From JAPORK01 sp026710285 (lineage in GTDB: Bacteria; Pseudomonadota; Gammaproteobacteria; Pseudomonadales; Endozoicomonadaceae), in assembly GCA_965201045.1 (NCBI GenBank), contig OZ241746.1, positions 1,922,001-1,986,000 of the forward strand: a stretch of 64,000 bases of DNA, written 5' to 3'. The position numbers and the translations under genes were made by a program. Positions 17,443-27,600 of this stretch are shown in pieces. The notes beneath the pieces were generated by a model, which had not been told where the DNA came from, ran no database searches, and worked only from the letters and a program-made list of their open reading frames with translations. Each line of letters opens with the position of its first letter. The first letter of the stretch is position 1.

Positions 17443-18876
17443 ATGGAGAGTTTGTACGGATATCGATCGCCCGGACCTGTAGTTTCAGTTACGCAAAGTG
17501 GTATAACTGATTGCGGCAGAGAAAATCTTAATATAAATAAAGTTATAGAAACAATTGCAGGTAGCATAGGTGGTATGGATTTAGAGAGTCTGAGTATTCA
17601 ACTGTTAGACGATGATTACACAAAAAGGGAAACAGATTCTTACAGTGATGATGTACAGTTAAGTCATTTATTACATTTTTGGAAAAACAAAAGACCACAA
17701 CAATTTAATCTGGATACTTTAATTGAGGCATTGAGATCTATGGAGCTAAATAACACTGCTTATAAACTTGAACGAATGAATATTGATAAACCCGGCTATT
17801 TTCTGAATTCTTATCATGAGGGTCAGAGACACAGCTCATATCACCCACTGCCTTCAATTGAGATACTGAAAAAAGAACTGTCTAATATTGCAGCAAACTG
17901 GCATTCTTTTGCTGAACAGTTACTGGAGTATGAGGAAGTAGAAAGAATTGATGTAGATATGGCTATGAGTTGCACAGAGAAGCTTAACAAAGTGCTGGAA
18001 TTATGGTCAGAGAACTGTCCTGATGCCAGTGTGGAAAGACTGATAGCAGCATTAGAATCAAAGCGTGTTTCCAATATTGATTTGGCGGAAAAAATAAGCG
18101 AAAAATTTATGGGGCAGGCGAGTAAATCAGTTACTACCCGACAGTCAGCACAAACCACTGGAGCAATATATGCTGATCTGCAGGAACAGCATGCTGCATT
18201 ACAGCGCAACTACACAGATATGCAAGGGCAACGTAAAAAAGACATGGTAGAACTCACCTGGGCGAATCATCAGATTCAAACATTACAAAGCACAGTTTCT
18301 GGGTATGAGCGACAGCTATCGAGCAAAGCACAAGAAATAGGGCAATTAAACGAAAGCTATCAACAGTTATCCACACGGGTAATTAGTGTTGAAGACAGAT
18401 GCAGACAGCTTGAGCAGGAGGTTGAAAGGCTGAAAATACTAGCTTCTCACAGAAATACAGATGAAACGGAAATGCCAACGGCAAAGGGTCCTGCTCCTTT
18501 GCTGCCATCATCAGGAGTTTCGCAAGTCCTTGCCAAAAAAGGAGGGTACCCGTCTCATACTCCGGTTTTTTCGCTCCCGCAAATGAGTGGTCTTTATCGC
18601 TTCATAGTTGAGCTTGCACCGCACTGGGATCATCTTGGTGCAATACTGGGGGTCAAGGACAAATTATTGAAGATTATACAGAGAGACTATCCCCATGATT
18701 GTGAGAATGCTTGCCGGGAGTTATTGGAAAGATATATCGATATTACATTAGGTGCTTCCTGGTCAAAGTTTGCCAAAGCTGTATATGATATGTATGCCGA
18801 CCAGCAACGACCAAAAGAAGAGGCTGATAAAATATTTCTTGATATACTTAAAGTCGGGGCAAAAGGTTCTCGTTAA
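17443..18876 (+). CDS. death-fold protein with coiled coil, copy 2
   Basis: 477 aa and same organisation as copy 1. An N-terminal death-like region is followed by a second one (AANWHSFAEQL ... KVLELWSENCPDASVERLIA), then a coiled coil at about 240-335. The C-terminal death-like region (LAPHWDHLGAILGVKDKLLK ... ASWSKFAKAVYDM) is last. The N-terminal 60 residues and the extreme C-terminus are nearly identical to copy 1. The C-terminal death-like region has many substitutions in its central helices (for example QDGVLNLIKANHPNDC becomes KDKLLKIIQRDYPHDC), which may change partner choice. One codon is deleted near residue 178 (SGCT to SCT). Function inferred as for copy 1. Confidence 0.7.
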   Translation: MESLYGYRSPGPVVSVTQSGITDCGRENLNINKVIETIAGSIGGMDLESLSIQLLDDDYTKRETDSYSDDVQLSHLLHFWKNKRPQQFNLDTLIEALRSMELNNTAYKLERMNIDKPGYFLNSYHEGQRHSSYHPLPSIEILKKELSNIAANWHSFAEQLLEYEEVERIDVDMAMSCTEKLNKVLELWSENCPDASVERLIAALESKRVSNIDLAEKISEKFMGQASKSVTTRQSAQTTGAIYADLQEQHAALQRNYTDMQGQRKKDMVELTWANHQIQTLQSTVSGYERQLSSKAQEIGQLNESYQQLSTRVISVEDRCRQLEQEVERLKILASHRNTDETEMPTAKGPAPLLPSSGVSQVLAKKGGYPSHTPVFSLPQMSGLYRFIVELAPHWDHLGAILGVKDKLLKIIQRDYPHDCENACRELLERYIDITLGASWSKFAKAVYDMYADQQRPKEEADKIFLDILKVGAKGSR

Positions 18877-19421
18877 AATACAGCAGTGACTGAAATTTCC
18901 CTCCCTGAATACTGTTTTTTAGTCACACTTTTCAGACACTGACTTTTAACCCGGCAGGTTGCCTGTTACTGAATATCCAGGCTTTTTTGCATAAAACCGT
19001 GGGCTGAGCTTGTCGAAACCCAGAGATCAAAAGCAGCCGGGCTTCGACAAGCTCAGCCAGCAGACATATTGACTCAGGCTTAATCTGTGGAAATGGTGGT
19101 GGTATTGAGGTTGTGTGCCATGGGCTGATATTATCTGAATCCGCCTGCACTGGTTTGTCCATTTCCGGATAACGTGCGTTTTGCAGGATTTAGGTATGAA
19201 AGAGAGCTGAAAGATACGGTTTTACCGCATGCCTGATAAACAGTTAAACGCTCTTTTTTATGGCTGACAGATTTAGTTACTGATCAGTCATACAAATAAT
19301 ACACATTTTGGTTTACTTTCATACATTTTTTTTGGAATCTATACTAACTTTGTTTTAAAAATATAAAACTTCGGGATGCTGCATTTAGCCTGAAGTAACA
19401 ATAGCTGCATAGTGGAATGAT
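18877..19421. promoter_or_regulatory. 545-bp region upstream of rseP with palindrome copy
   Basis: Holds the palindrome at 18996-19058 and the presumed rseP promoter region, which is also present upstream of the rseP fragment at 15669. No gene was seen. Confidence 0.4.
18996..19058. repeat. interspersed palindrome, third copy
   Basis: ACCGTGGGCTGAGCTTGTCG ... GGGCTTCGACAAGCTCAGCC. Same family as 10251-10319 and 15217-15279, duplicated together with the unit. Confidence 0.75.
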
Positions 19422-20768
19422 ATGAATATTATCCAAACAATTTTTGCCTTTATTATCAGTCTGGGTATTCTTGTGAGTATTCATGAGTGGGGACACTTCT
19501 GGGTTGCCAGAAAAATGGGCGTTAAAATATTACGTTTTAGTATTGGTTTTGGAAGACCACTGCTTACCTGGCACGATAAACAGGGTACTGAATTTGTATT
19601 AGCACTTATACCTTTAGGCGGCTATGTAAAAATGCTGGATGAACGTGAAGGCGATGTACCCGAAAGCTCCCTGCACATGACTTTCAACCGTAAAAATGTC
19701 TGGGCCCGAATAGCTATTGTGATTGCAGGTCCGGTTGCTAACTTTATTTTGGCAGTTGTTGCACTATGGCTCATGTATCTGATTGGTATAAAAACAATCG
19801 TACCCACCATAGGCAGAGTTATTCCGAGCTCTCCTGCTGCCAAAGCGGATCTTACAGCAAATGCACGTATTGTTGCAATAGATGGTAAAACAGTAAAGTC
19901 ATGGAATGATATTAATTTAGCGCTGGCAACACATATTGGTGAATCAGCGCCTTTTCCGGTAACAACACAGTTGCCAACAGGTGAGCAAACACATATGGTA
20001 TCAATTCAACAGTGGCCAAGAAGTTTGGAGCATCAAAGCTTGCTGGAAATTTTAGGTGTTGAAACCTGGTTTCCAACAGTCCCTTCAGTTATAGGCAAAG
20101 TGATCCCTGGCTTACCAGCTGATAAAGCAGGCTTAAAACAGAATGATAAAATTCTGACAATTAATGATCAGCCTGTCCATGACTGGAGCGCAATGGTAAA
20201 AATGGTTCGCAGCCATCCAAATGTTCCTCTTCATTTTGAAATATTAAGAAATCGACAAACTGTTTCATTAACCATTACTCCGGAAAAACAGGTTCAGGGA
20301 GATGCAATGACCGGTTTTATTGGTGCAGAAGTTAAGCCGGTACACTGGCCGGATAATCAAATTGTTAATCTCTCATATAATCCTGTAACTGCATTGAGTG
20401 TCGCTATTTCAGAAACTATTTCGCTGGCTCATATGACAATTCACTCCTTAATTAAACTGATTACTGGCATTTTATCTTTGAATAATTTGAGTGGACCTAT
20501 TACTATTGCAAAAGTAGCAGGAGAATCTCTGCGTTCGGGCTTTGAAAGTTTTCTGTATTTTATTGCGATGTTAAGTGTGAGTTTAGGTGTAATTAACTTA
20601 CTGCCTGTGCCTGCACTGGATGGTGGTCATCTGTTTTATTTTTTAATTGAGGCTGTTCGTGGCAGACCTGTTTCGCAAAAAATACAGACTTTTGGTCTGC
20701 AGTTAGGTATTATTATTGTTCTGTGTGTTATGCTGTTAGCTTTATATAATGACTTTAGTCGCTTGTGA
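19422..20768 (+). CDS. rseP: site-2 protease RseP, sigma-E regulator protease
   Basis: Inner-membrane zinc metalloprotease that cleaves the anti-sigma factor RseA and clears signal-peptide remnants. 448 aa, full length. The zinc motif HEWGH is at residues 21-25 in the first membrane segment, followed by KILRFSIGFG. Two periplasmic PDZ domains lie at about 115-200 and 205-300 (the second contains GKVIPGLPADKAGLKQNDKI). The third zinc-ligand motif NLLPVPALDGGH is near residue 400, with closing membrane segments. bamA follows after a short gap, as in other gammaproteobacteria. The usual upstream dxr/cdsA genes are absent, replaced by the tandem duplication. Confidence 0.96.
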   Translation: MNIIQTIFAFIISLGILVSIHEWGHFWVARKMGVKILRFSIGFGRPLLTWHDKQGTEFVLALIPLGGYVKMLDEREGDVPESSLHMTFNRKNVWARIAIVIAGPVANFILAVVALWLMYLIGIKTIVPTIGRVIPSSPAAKADLTANARIVAIDGKTVKSWNDINLALATHIGESAPFPVTTQLPTGEQTHMVSIQQWPRSLEHQSLLEILGVETWFPTVPSVIGKVIPGLPADKAGLKQNDKILTINDQPVHDWSAMVKMVRSHPNVPLHFEILRNRQTVSLTITPEKQVQGDAMTGFIGAEVKPVHWPDNQIVNLSYNPVTALSVAISETISLAHMTIHSLIKLITGILSLNNLSGPITIAKVAGESLRSGFESFLYFIAMLSVSLGVINLLPVPALDGGHLFYFLIEAVRGRPVSQKIQTFGLQLGIIIVLCVMLLALYNDFSRL

Positions 20769-20912
20769 TCATGGCTTCAGACTTTATAAAAAATACAAAC
20801 GATATACACAAAACCTTATCGACAAAAACTTTTACTAAAATCAGGTGTGCAGCTGCCAACGAAAATGATAAATTTACTTAATTATTTAAACCCTAAGAAA
20901 AAAAGCGGTTCA

Positions 20913-23282
20913 ATGAAGCGATTACTGTTACCCTTGGTGTCTGGTCTTTTTATTACCAGTCAGGTCAGCGCCCTTGTAGTTAAGGATATTAAGCTTGAAG
21001 GTTTGCAACGTGTCTCATCCGGAACAGTTTACCAGGCTTTGCCCATATCAAAAGGTGAAGATGTAGACAGTCAACATCTGGCTGATGCGGTTAAAACCCT
21101 GTTTAAAACAGGCTATTTTACCGATATTAAGCTTGAGCATGATGGTGATACCCTGATTTTTAAATTTACAGAACGGGCAACCATCGGTCACATTGAGATC
21201 ACCGGCAATAAAATTGTTAATAAAGATAACCTGAAAAAAATTCTCCGTCAGGTACATCTGGCAGAGGGTGATATGTATATGCCTGCCACATTAACTGAAA
21301 TTCAGCAAGAACTTAAAAAACAATACGTATCTCAGGGGCGTTACAATGCCTCTGTAGAAACTGAGGTTACCCCTAAACCAAATAACCGCGTGTTTATCTC
21401 CATAAAAGTTAATGAAGGAACAGTCACTAAAATTCAAAAAATTAATATTGTGGGTGCTCATGCATTTAGTCAGGAAACTTTGCTTGATATATTACAGCTA
21501 AAAACAAAAAGCTGGACATCACTGCTAAGTGGAAGCGATAAATATTCTAAAGAAAAACTAGCGGGTGACTTAGAAACGCTACGTTCCTATTATATGGATC
21601 ATGGTTATATTAAATTTCAGGTTATATCCAAGCAAACATCTGTTACTCCCGATAAAAAATATGTTTACATTACCATCAACATTGATGAAGGTAAACAATA
21701 TAAATTAGGTGCGTTAAAGCTGGCCGGTAATTTAATTTTTCCTGAAAGTGAAATTAAAAAATTAATCACAATAAAACCTGGTAAAGTATTTATTCGCAAA
21801 GATATTATGAATATTGCAGATAAGATTACTGATAAACTGGGAGACAGAGGATATATTTTTGCAGATGTTAATCCGGTGCCTGATATTGATGAAAAAACAC
21901 AACAAGCCAACATCACTTTTTTTGTTAATCCGGGTAAGCAGAGCTATGTACGGAGGATTAATTTTATTGGTAACACCCGTACGCGAGATGAAGTACTTCG
22001 CCGTGAAATGCGCCAGCTTGAAGCCAGTCTTGCCAATAAAAGCGATATAGCTAATTCAACAGATCACCTTAACCGGACGGGATTTTTTAGAAATATTGAT
22101 TTAAAGACAACGCCGGTTGATTCATCCTCTGATCAGATTGATCTGAATTACAATCTTGAAGAACAAAATTCCGGCTCTCTTATGGGAAGCCTTGGTTACT
22201 CTCAAAGTGAAGGTTTTTTGCTGGGCGCTTCTGTTGTTCAGAATAATTTTCTGGGGACAGGTAATGCCGTTTCACTGTCTGCCTCAACCAGCAAATCTGA
22301 ACGTAATTATAATTTTAGCTATGATAACCCTTACTATACTGTTGATGGTGTTAGTCGTGGTTTTGATCTGTTTTATAACACCACTGATTATAAAAAGAGT
22401 GATATTACCAATTATAATATTGATCGCCTGGGAGCAGGTGTTAATTTTGGTTATCCGGTTTCAGACATTTCTCGTTTGTTCTTTTCGTTAGGCTTTACAA
22501 AAACAACAGTCAAAGAGGGTAATCATCCTGCTTATTTTGTGCAAAAGTATCTGAAAGACTATGGAAAACAATACGATACATTCTCACCAAAAATGGGTTG
22601 GTATCAATCTAAATTAAACTATGGTATATTTCCGACAGCAGGACATGAACAAGTTTTTAGTCTGCAGTTAGGACATCCGGGCAAATCTTCTCAGGCATTT
22701 TACCGACTTAACTATGACGGTCTCTATCTGCATCCGTTAAACGATTCTTTGTCAATAAAACTCCATGGGCATGCCGGTTACGGTAACACTTTTAAAGGCA
22801 AAGGGTTGCCCTTTTATGAAAACTTTTTCGGTGGTGGACTCGGTTCTGTAAGAGGCTTTTCTTCTCAGGGTTTAGGTCCTCAGGCTTTGCGTAAAGAAGA
22901 TGTGACACCCGCAAATGATAAGAATAAAGTATTAAAAGACGCTTATGATCCTATTGGAGGCAATATTGTTGCTGATGGCTCAGTAGGGCTTGTCTTTCCA
23001 GTTCCTTTTGTAAAAGACAAGCGTTCAATGCAGGGTAGTCTGTTTCTGGATGCAGGAAATGTATGGTCTACAAAATGTACAAAATATAAGACAGCTGATG
23101 GAAAGGATTATGTTATCAATTGCAGACGTCCTGGTTTCAATAGCATAGATTACAGTGTAGGTGTTGGAATCGACTGGTTAACACCTATTGGTCAGTTGAG
23201 TTTTAATTTTGCTAAACCGCTTAAGAAACAAAAAACTGATAAGCAACAAATCTTTCAGTTTAATATTGGAAAATCTTTTTAA
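20913..23282 (+). CDS. bamA: outer membrane protein assembly factor BamA
   Basis: Central beta-barrel of the BAM complex, which inserts outer-membrane proteins. I chose ATG 20913 because it gives a classic signal peptide (MKRLLLPLVSGLFITSQVSA). Upstream in-frame starts at 20847 (GTG) and 20865 (ATG) would add a non-secretory extension. Five POTRA domains occupy about residues 20-420 (first begins LVVKDIKLEGLQRVSSGTVY). A 16-strand barrel follows, with the VRGFSSQGLG segment typical of the L6 loop and a C-terminal NIGKSF ending in Phe. Full length (789 aa). Probably cotranscribed with rseP. Confidence 0.95.
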   Translation: MKRLLLPLVSGLFITSQVSALVVKDIKLEGLQRVSSGTVYQALPISKGEDVDSQHLADAVKTLFKTGYFTDIKLEHDGDTLIFKFTERATIGHIEITGNKIVNKDNLKKILRQVHLAEGDMYMPATLTEIQQELKKQYVSQGRYNASVETEVTPKPNNRVFISIKVNEGTVTKIQKINIVGAHAFSQETLLDILQLKTKSWTSLLSGSDKYSKEKLAGDLETLRSYYMDHGYIKFQVISKQTSVTPDKKYVYITINIDEGKQYKLGALKLAGNLIFPESEIKKLITIKPGKVFIRKDIMNIADKITDKLGDRGYIFADVNPVPDIDEKTQQANITFFVNPGKQSYVRRINFIGNTRTRDEVLRREMRQLEASLANKSDIANSTDHLNRTGFFRNIDLKTTPVDSSSDQIDLNYNLEEQNSGSLMGSLGYSQSEGFLLGASVVQNNFLGTGNAVSLSASTSKSERNYNFSYDNPYYTVDGVSRGFDLFYNTTDYKKSDITNYNIDRLGAGVNFGYPVSDISRLFFSLGFTKTTVKEGNHPAYFVQKYLKDYGKQYDTFSPKMGWYQSKLNYGIFPTAGHEQVFSLQLGHPGKSSQAFYRLNYDGLYLHPLNDSLSIKLHGHAGYGNTFKGKGLPFYENFFGGGLGSVRGFSSQGLGPQALRKEDVTPANDKNKVLKDAYDPIGGNIVADGSVGLVFPVPFVKDKRSMQGSLFLDAGNVWSTKCTKYKTADGKDYVINCRRPGFNSIDYSVGVGIDWLTPIGQLSFNFAKPLKKQKTDKQQIFQFNIGKSF

Positions 23283-23299
23283 CAGTGAATTATTTTTTT

Positions 23300-23320
23300 A
23301 ACCGGGGGTAGTCCCCGGTT
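23300..23320. other. stem-loop after bamA
   Basis: AACCGGGG (23300-23307) and CCCCGGTT (23313-23320) form a perfect 8-bp stem. No T-tract follows on either strand, so it is a structured 3' end or pausing site rather than a clear intrinsic terminator. Confidence 0.45.
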
Positions 23321-23630
23321 GAATGTAAAAAAAACCGGAAGTAAAGCATCGCAGCATCGCCTTATTGCAGATCAGCAATTGATGGAAAGTGCAGACTGAT
23401 TGCTTAAAATCCTGTAATGATTAAATTTTTTGTATATTCTTCATTTTGGAAGATTTCTGCTTATACAGGAATAATAACATAATCCCCTGGTTGATCTTGT
23501 CGAAGTCATAGTGAATTCACATTTGTGTGAAAATGGCAGAACAAAAGGAAACACAAAATAAGCTAATATTATGTGGTACCCTGATGGATTCTAAATTAGT
23601 GAAGGTGCAGCAATTAAAGCCGGAGAAAAA

Positions 23631-24584
23631 ATGACTAACTTTATCAGAAACGTGCGACTGGTACTTAATACTTTCATTCCTCAACGTAAGAAGCCAGATC
23701 ATCATCATAAAATACCTGAGTCAGATAAAGCAATTTCAGGGAAAGTAGTTGTTTTTACCGGTGGTACTGATGGCATGGGACGTGTTGCCATTGAAATGCT
23801 TTACAGCATGGGTGCTCATATTATTCTGCCTGGCAGAAATAAAGCTAAAGGTGAAAAGGTTATTCAGGAAATTACCACTTCTGGTGGATTGGGTACAATT
23901 GAATTTTTAAGTTGTGACCTTTCTATACTGGAAAGTGTGTGTTCATGTGCAGATCATATTCTGACTAAGTATGACAAAATAGATATTCTTATCAATTGCG
24001 CCGGAGGTAATTATTCTCGGAGAGTTGTAACTTCAGAAGGTTTTGACAGTTGCTGGACAAGTAACTATCTCGGACCCTTTCTGTTGACTAAGCTCCTGCT
24101 TGAGAGGATCAAAAATGCGGAAAGTGGCAGAATAGTTAATCTCAGTTCAGCAACAGAAGCGCTGGGTCATATCAATTTTGACGATATACAGATGGAGAAG
24201 GGATGGAATGCACTCAAATCCTACGCTCAGGCAAAACTTGCAATGAATATGTTTACCATTAATCTGGCACAAGCGCTTAAAGGTACAGGTGTTACAGTTA
24301 ATTCTTTAAACCCTGGTTTCATAAAGTCTAACCTCTTGCGGAATTTAAAAGGATTTGAGGGGTTCTTTCGTATCATTATGAAATTTTTTGCATCTCCCCC
24401 TGAAGTAGGTGCTGATCGCATTGTCAGGTTGGCGATCTCTTCAGAATATGAGGGTGTAAGTGGTGTTTATGTTTCTGAAGATACAATTACACTTCCAAAT
24501 CCTGAAGCTCAGGATGTAAATTTACGGAAAAAATTGATGGAAATCAGTGAGTCATCAGTGAACAAATGGTTAGAAACAGTTTGA
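23631..24584 (+). CDS. short-chain dehydrogenase/reductase, retinol-dehydrogenase-like
   Basis: 317 aa, ATG 23631 with GGAGA upstream. Rossmann fold with cofactor motif TGGTDGMGR (about residues 43-51), INCAGG replacing the usual NNAG, the catalytic Ser in NLSSA, and Tyr/Lys in YAQAKLA. The following LNPGFIKSNLL is the PG motif. The extended N-terminus of about 35 residues and the overall pattern resemble animal retinol dehydrogenase/WWOX-type SDRs more than FabG. Likely an NADP-dependent oxidoreductase of lipophilic alcohols or ketones; the substrate cannot be told. Monocistronic by position, transcribed towards the 1516-aa gene. Confidence 0.85.
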   Translation: MTNFIRNVRLVLNTFIPQRKKPDHHHKIPESDKAISGKVVVFTGGTDGMGRVAIEMLYSMGAHIILPGRNKAKGEKVIQEITTSGGLGTIEFLSCDLSILESVCSCADHILTKYDKIDILINCAGGNYSRRVVTSEGFDSCWTSNYLGPFLLTKLLLERIKNAESGRIVNLSSATEALGHINFDDIQMEKGWNALKSYAQAKLAMNMFTINLAQALKGTGVTVNSLNPGFIKSNLLRNLKGFEGFFRIIMKFFASPPEVGADRIVRLAISSEYEGVSGVYVSEDTITLPNPEAQDVNLRKKLMEISESSVNKWLETV

Positions 24585-24624
24585 ATGGGTAGTGTCCAAT
24601 GTGTTGTGTCTGTCCCTTCATCAC

Positions 24625-24647
24625 AAAAAAGGAGCCAGTGGCTCCTT
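24625..24647 (-). terminator. intrinsic terminator of the 1516-aa gene
   Basis: On the minus strand AAGGAGCC-ACT-GGCTCCTT is followed directly by a run of T (complement of A at 24625-24630). It lies 33 bp past the stop at 24680. Confidence 0.85.
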
Positions 24648-24679
24648 AAAGTAAAATTATTTTCCGAACGACAGGAATA

Positions 24680-27600
24680 TTATTCAAGATATTGTTGAAA
24701 TGGTCCCATATCCTTCATTTCCAGTGTCTTTTTCCAGCGGCCTTTTACAAACGTTAGCTGATCATCATTAAGCTTTTTCTTTAGCTTACCTGAGATAATA
24801 TCTTCAGCTATTTGTTCTTTAATGCGGTCAGTATCTATGGTATCTAATGTCTGTTCATAGTAAGCTTTCAGGTGTTTTGCATCGAGAAGCTCAACACTAC
24901 TCATTGCAAGAATAGCTTCTCTTATCTCATTACCTGAACCTCCAGGGATGTCATCGCTAACAGCAGCGGGAGTTCCTGCTTTTGCTGGTACCTGATCAGT
25001 AGCAACAGAGGTTGGTGAAGTTTCCTTGGGTACAGCAGGTTCTTTGGGTGCAGGAGCTAATGGAAGCGGTGGAGGTGGTGCAGGGATTGCAGCAGATGAT
25101 GGAGGTACAGTATCTTCAGAAGGCACAGCAGGTGATGCAGGGATTGTATGTTCTTCAATATCATCATCAGGCCACCTGATACTAACCAGTGCTTTTGTTT
25201 GAAGAATATCCTTACTCTTTAAATACAGTAATTGCTGTTGTACTTCTTTGGGAAATTTTGACCATGCAACAGAAAGTTCTGTATCCTCCTGCAATTTACT
25301 CAACTCTATATCATAAAAGCCCATGAGATACATTGCACTCTTATCTATTACTCCTGCCGCATATAGTTGGCGTGCACATTTCATTAACCTGTTTTCAGAT
25401 AGCCTGGTGTTTTCTTTTACCAGACCAAGCTGTCTCATTATTGAACGACGAATAGTTTTTAGCACCAGATAAGATTTTTGCGGGGCGAGTGTTTTTTTAT
25501 CAACAGGCAGTGCACTCTCTTTGTCTGTTAACTCCACTATTGCTTCACAGATTTCATTATCACTGGCATTCTCTGAGACTCCAAGCATTTCATGAAAATT
25601 ACACTGCGCAAGTTCTTCTGTCACAAGACCTTCCGGGATCAGACCCTGCAAACACAAAGATACTTTTTGCTCTGCGGGTAGTACAGTTACGATATCTGTG
25701 TAAGGAACTTCTGCGGCTATCAAATCAACAAATGTTATTGTATTTTTCTGGTGTAACTGTAAAAGCTTTTGTATGACACGTGGTGGAGACAACAGACCTT
25801 CTGCTGTCCATATTGTAAAAAGTCTGTCCTCTGTATGTTGTTTTAAGAATTCTATTTGTTTAAGGTTGATTTTAAGTTCATCTTCAGTAAGACCTGCTTC
25901 CCATAATGTATCCGGACTCAGTTCTCTAGCATTAATCAGTGCTTTGACCTGCTCTGCAGAAAGGTAGCTAAGAATTTCAGTGGGAGTAAAATTAAGTGTT
26001 AGTAGTTCATGTACAGAAAGCTTTCCATTGGCACATGCCTGACATAGTTTATTATTTAATGTTACGGATAATGCTTTAGGTGTTTCGGTTTGTACCAGTT
26101 TAATCACCTCGTCCTGCGTATAAATTTTAGCCAGCCTGTTTAGTCTGTTAACTTTATCTTTCCCACCAAGCAGATGTAGTACTTTAAGACAGGACTCCGC
26201 ACCATACTGGTTGTTTAAATGTGTAAAGGCATTTACATAAAACTGATTGAATGTAGCATCGTTGCTCGGAGGTAAAGGATCACCAAAATATTGTTTCATC
26301 TTCTCTCTTGTCCATGCTGCTGAAACAATATTGTTAGGTACTTCCGGACTAGACCACTCCATACCTTTAGGAAGATTTACAATGGAAGTGGGTTCAAGAA
26401 TTTCAATAATTGCTAACTGCCTGCGTAGCTTGTCTCCATTAGGAATGAGTTTGCATATTTCTTCATAAGTGGCCTGATTAATCTTTCCCAGACTCCTCAA
26501 CTGATTTAATATCTGAAACTGAGCATCTGTCGGAGCTTCCGGGTGTACACCCAGTAGTAACATTACAATGCTTCTGTCGCTAACACCCGCTTCATTCAGC
26601 TCTTTTTTTGATACAACACCTTTTGCGTACTGTGTGACCAGACGTCTTTCAGCAGCCTGCATATCGAGAGGGATCATACTGTCAAGTGATAATTCTTTTA
26701 ACTGGGTTCGTTCCTTTAATGTTGAGAGTAGCTGTGTAAATGATTTAAACTCTTCATTTACTGGCATTTTTTCCATCATTCTTTGTAGCTGCTGTTGCTG
26801 ATGAGGCAATGCCTGTTGACTCTTTGCAAGTAAACTAAAATAAACCTCCCTTTTGTAGTCTTTCAGATTGGCTGTATTCTTATTATCAATTCCGATCGTT
26901 TCCAGCATTACATGCAATGGTATTTTTAGAGCACTTATCTCCTGAGGGGGAATAACCTGGTTCCAGACAATTTCAGCAAGTACATATTCAAGTGTCTTAA
27001 AGCCGACTGCTGTTTTTTGATTGTGCCGCAGATCATTTATTAATTTAGCAGTTAATGGCATTTTTTTACGATTAAATTTTTCTATTTTAGGTAAAAGTGC
27101 ACTGCTAACAAGTTCAAGACGTTTGTTGTGTAATTTCCGATCCTTAGATTTTTTTGTCTGATCAACATCAATTGTTCTCCAGCTATAGCTATCAACAGGT
27201 GATGGACTGTGTGACTTTTTCGCTGCATCTACAGTCTCTTCTAAACTTGTAAAATCATCTGGTGTTTCAGTAACCTCTTTAATTTCTCCGTGTGTAAGTT
27301 CTGGTTTTTCTCTCATTTCTTCGGGCGTAGGTATTGGTTCTTCTCTAAAGTTGAATGTTGTATTTTCTTCAGGAGGAGCAAAATCAATAAGTGCTTTTTT
27401 TGTGGCTACTCTTTTTTCACGTTTCTGAACCATTGCAGGTTGGTTCAAAAAGCCAGAAAACTCATCATCCCAATCCATTGAATCGTACGGATCAGCATCA
27501 TTTTCATTCTTGGTTATTGGTTCCGGAACAATTTCGTTTGCAAGCTCAGTAATTCGTTCACCTTCCTTTGCTGCTATATCACCTGGTTCCAAAACCTCAT

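Noticed and set aside
23300..23320. Stem-loop after bamA as intrinsic terminator
   Set aside because: Good stem but no T-tract on either strand, so listed only as a structure.
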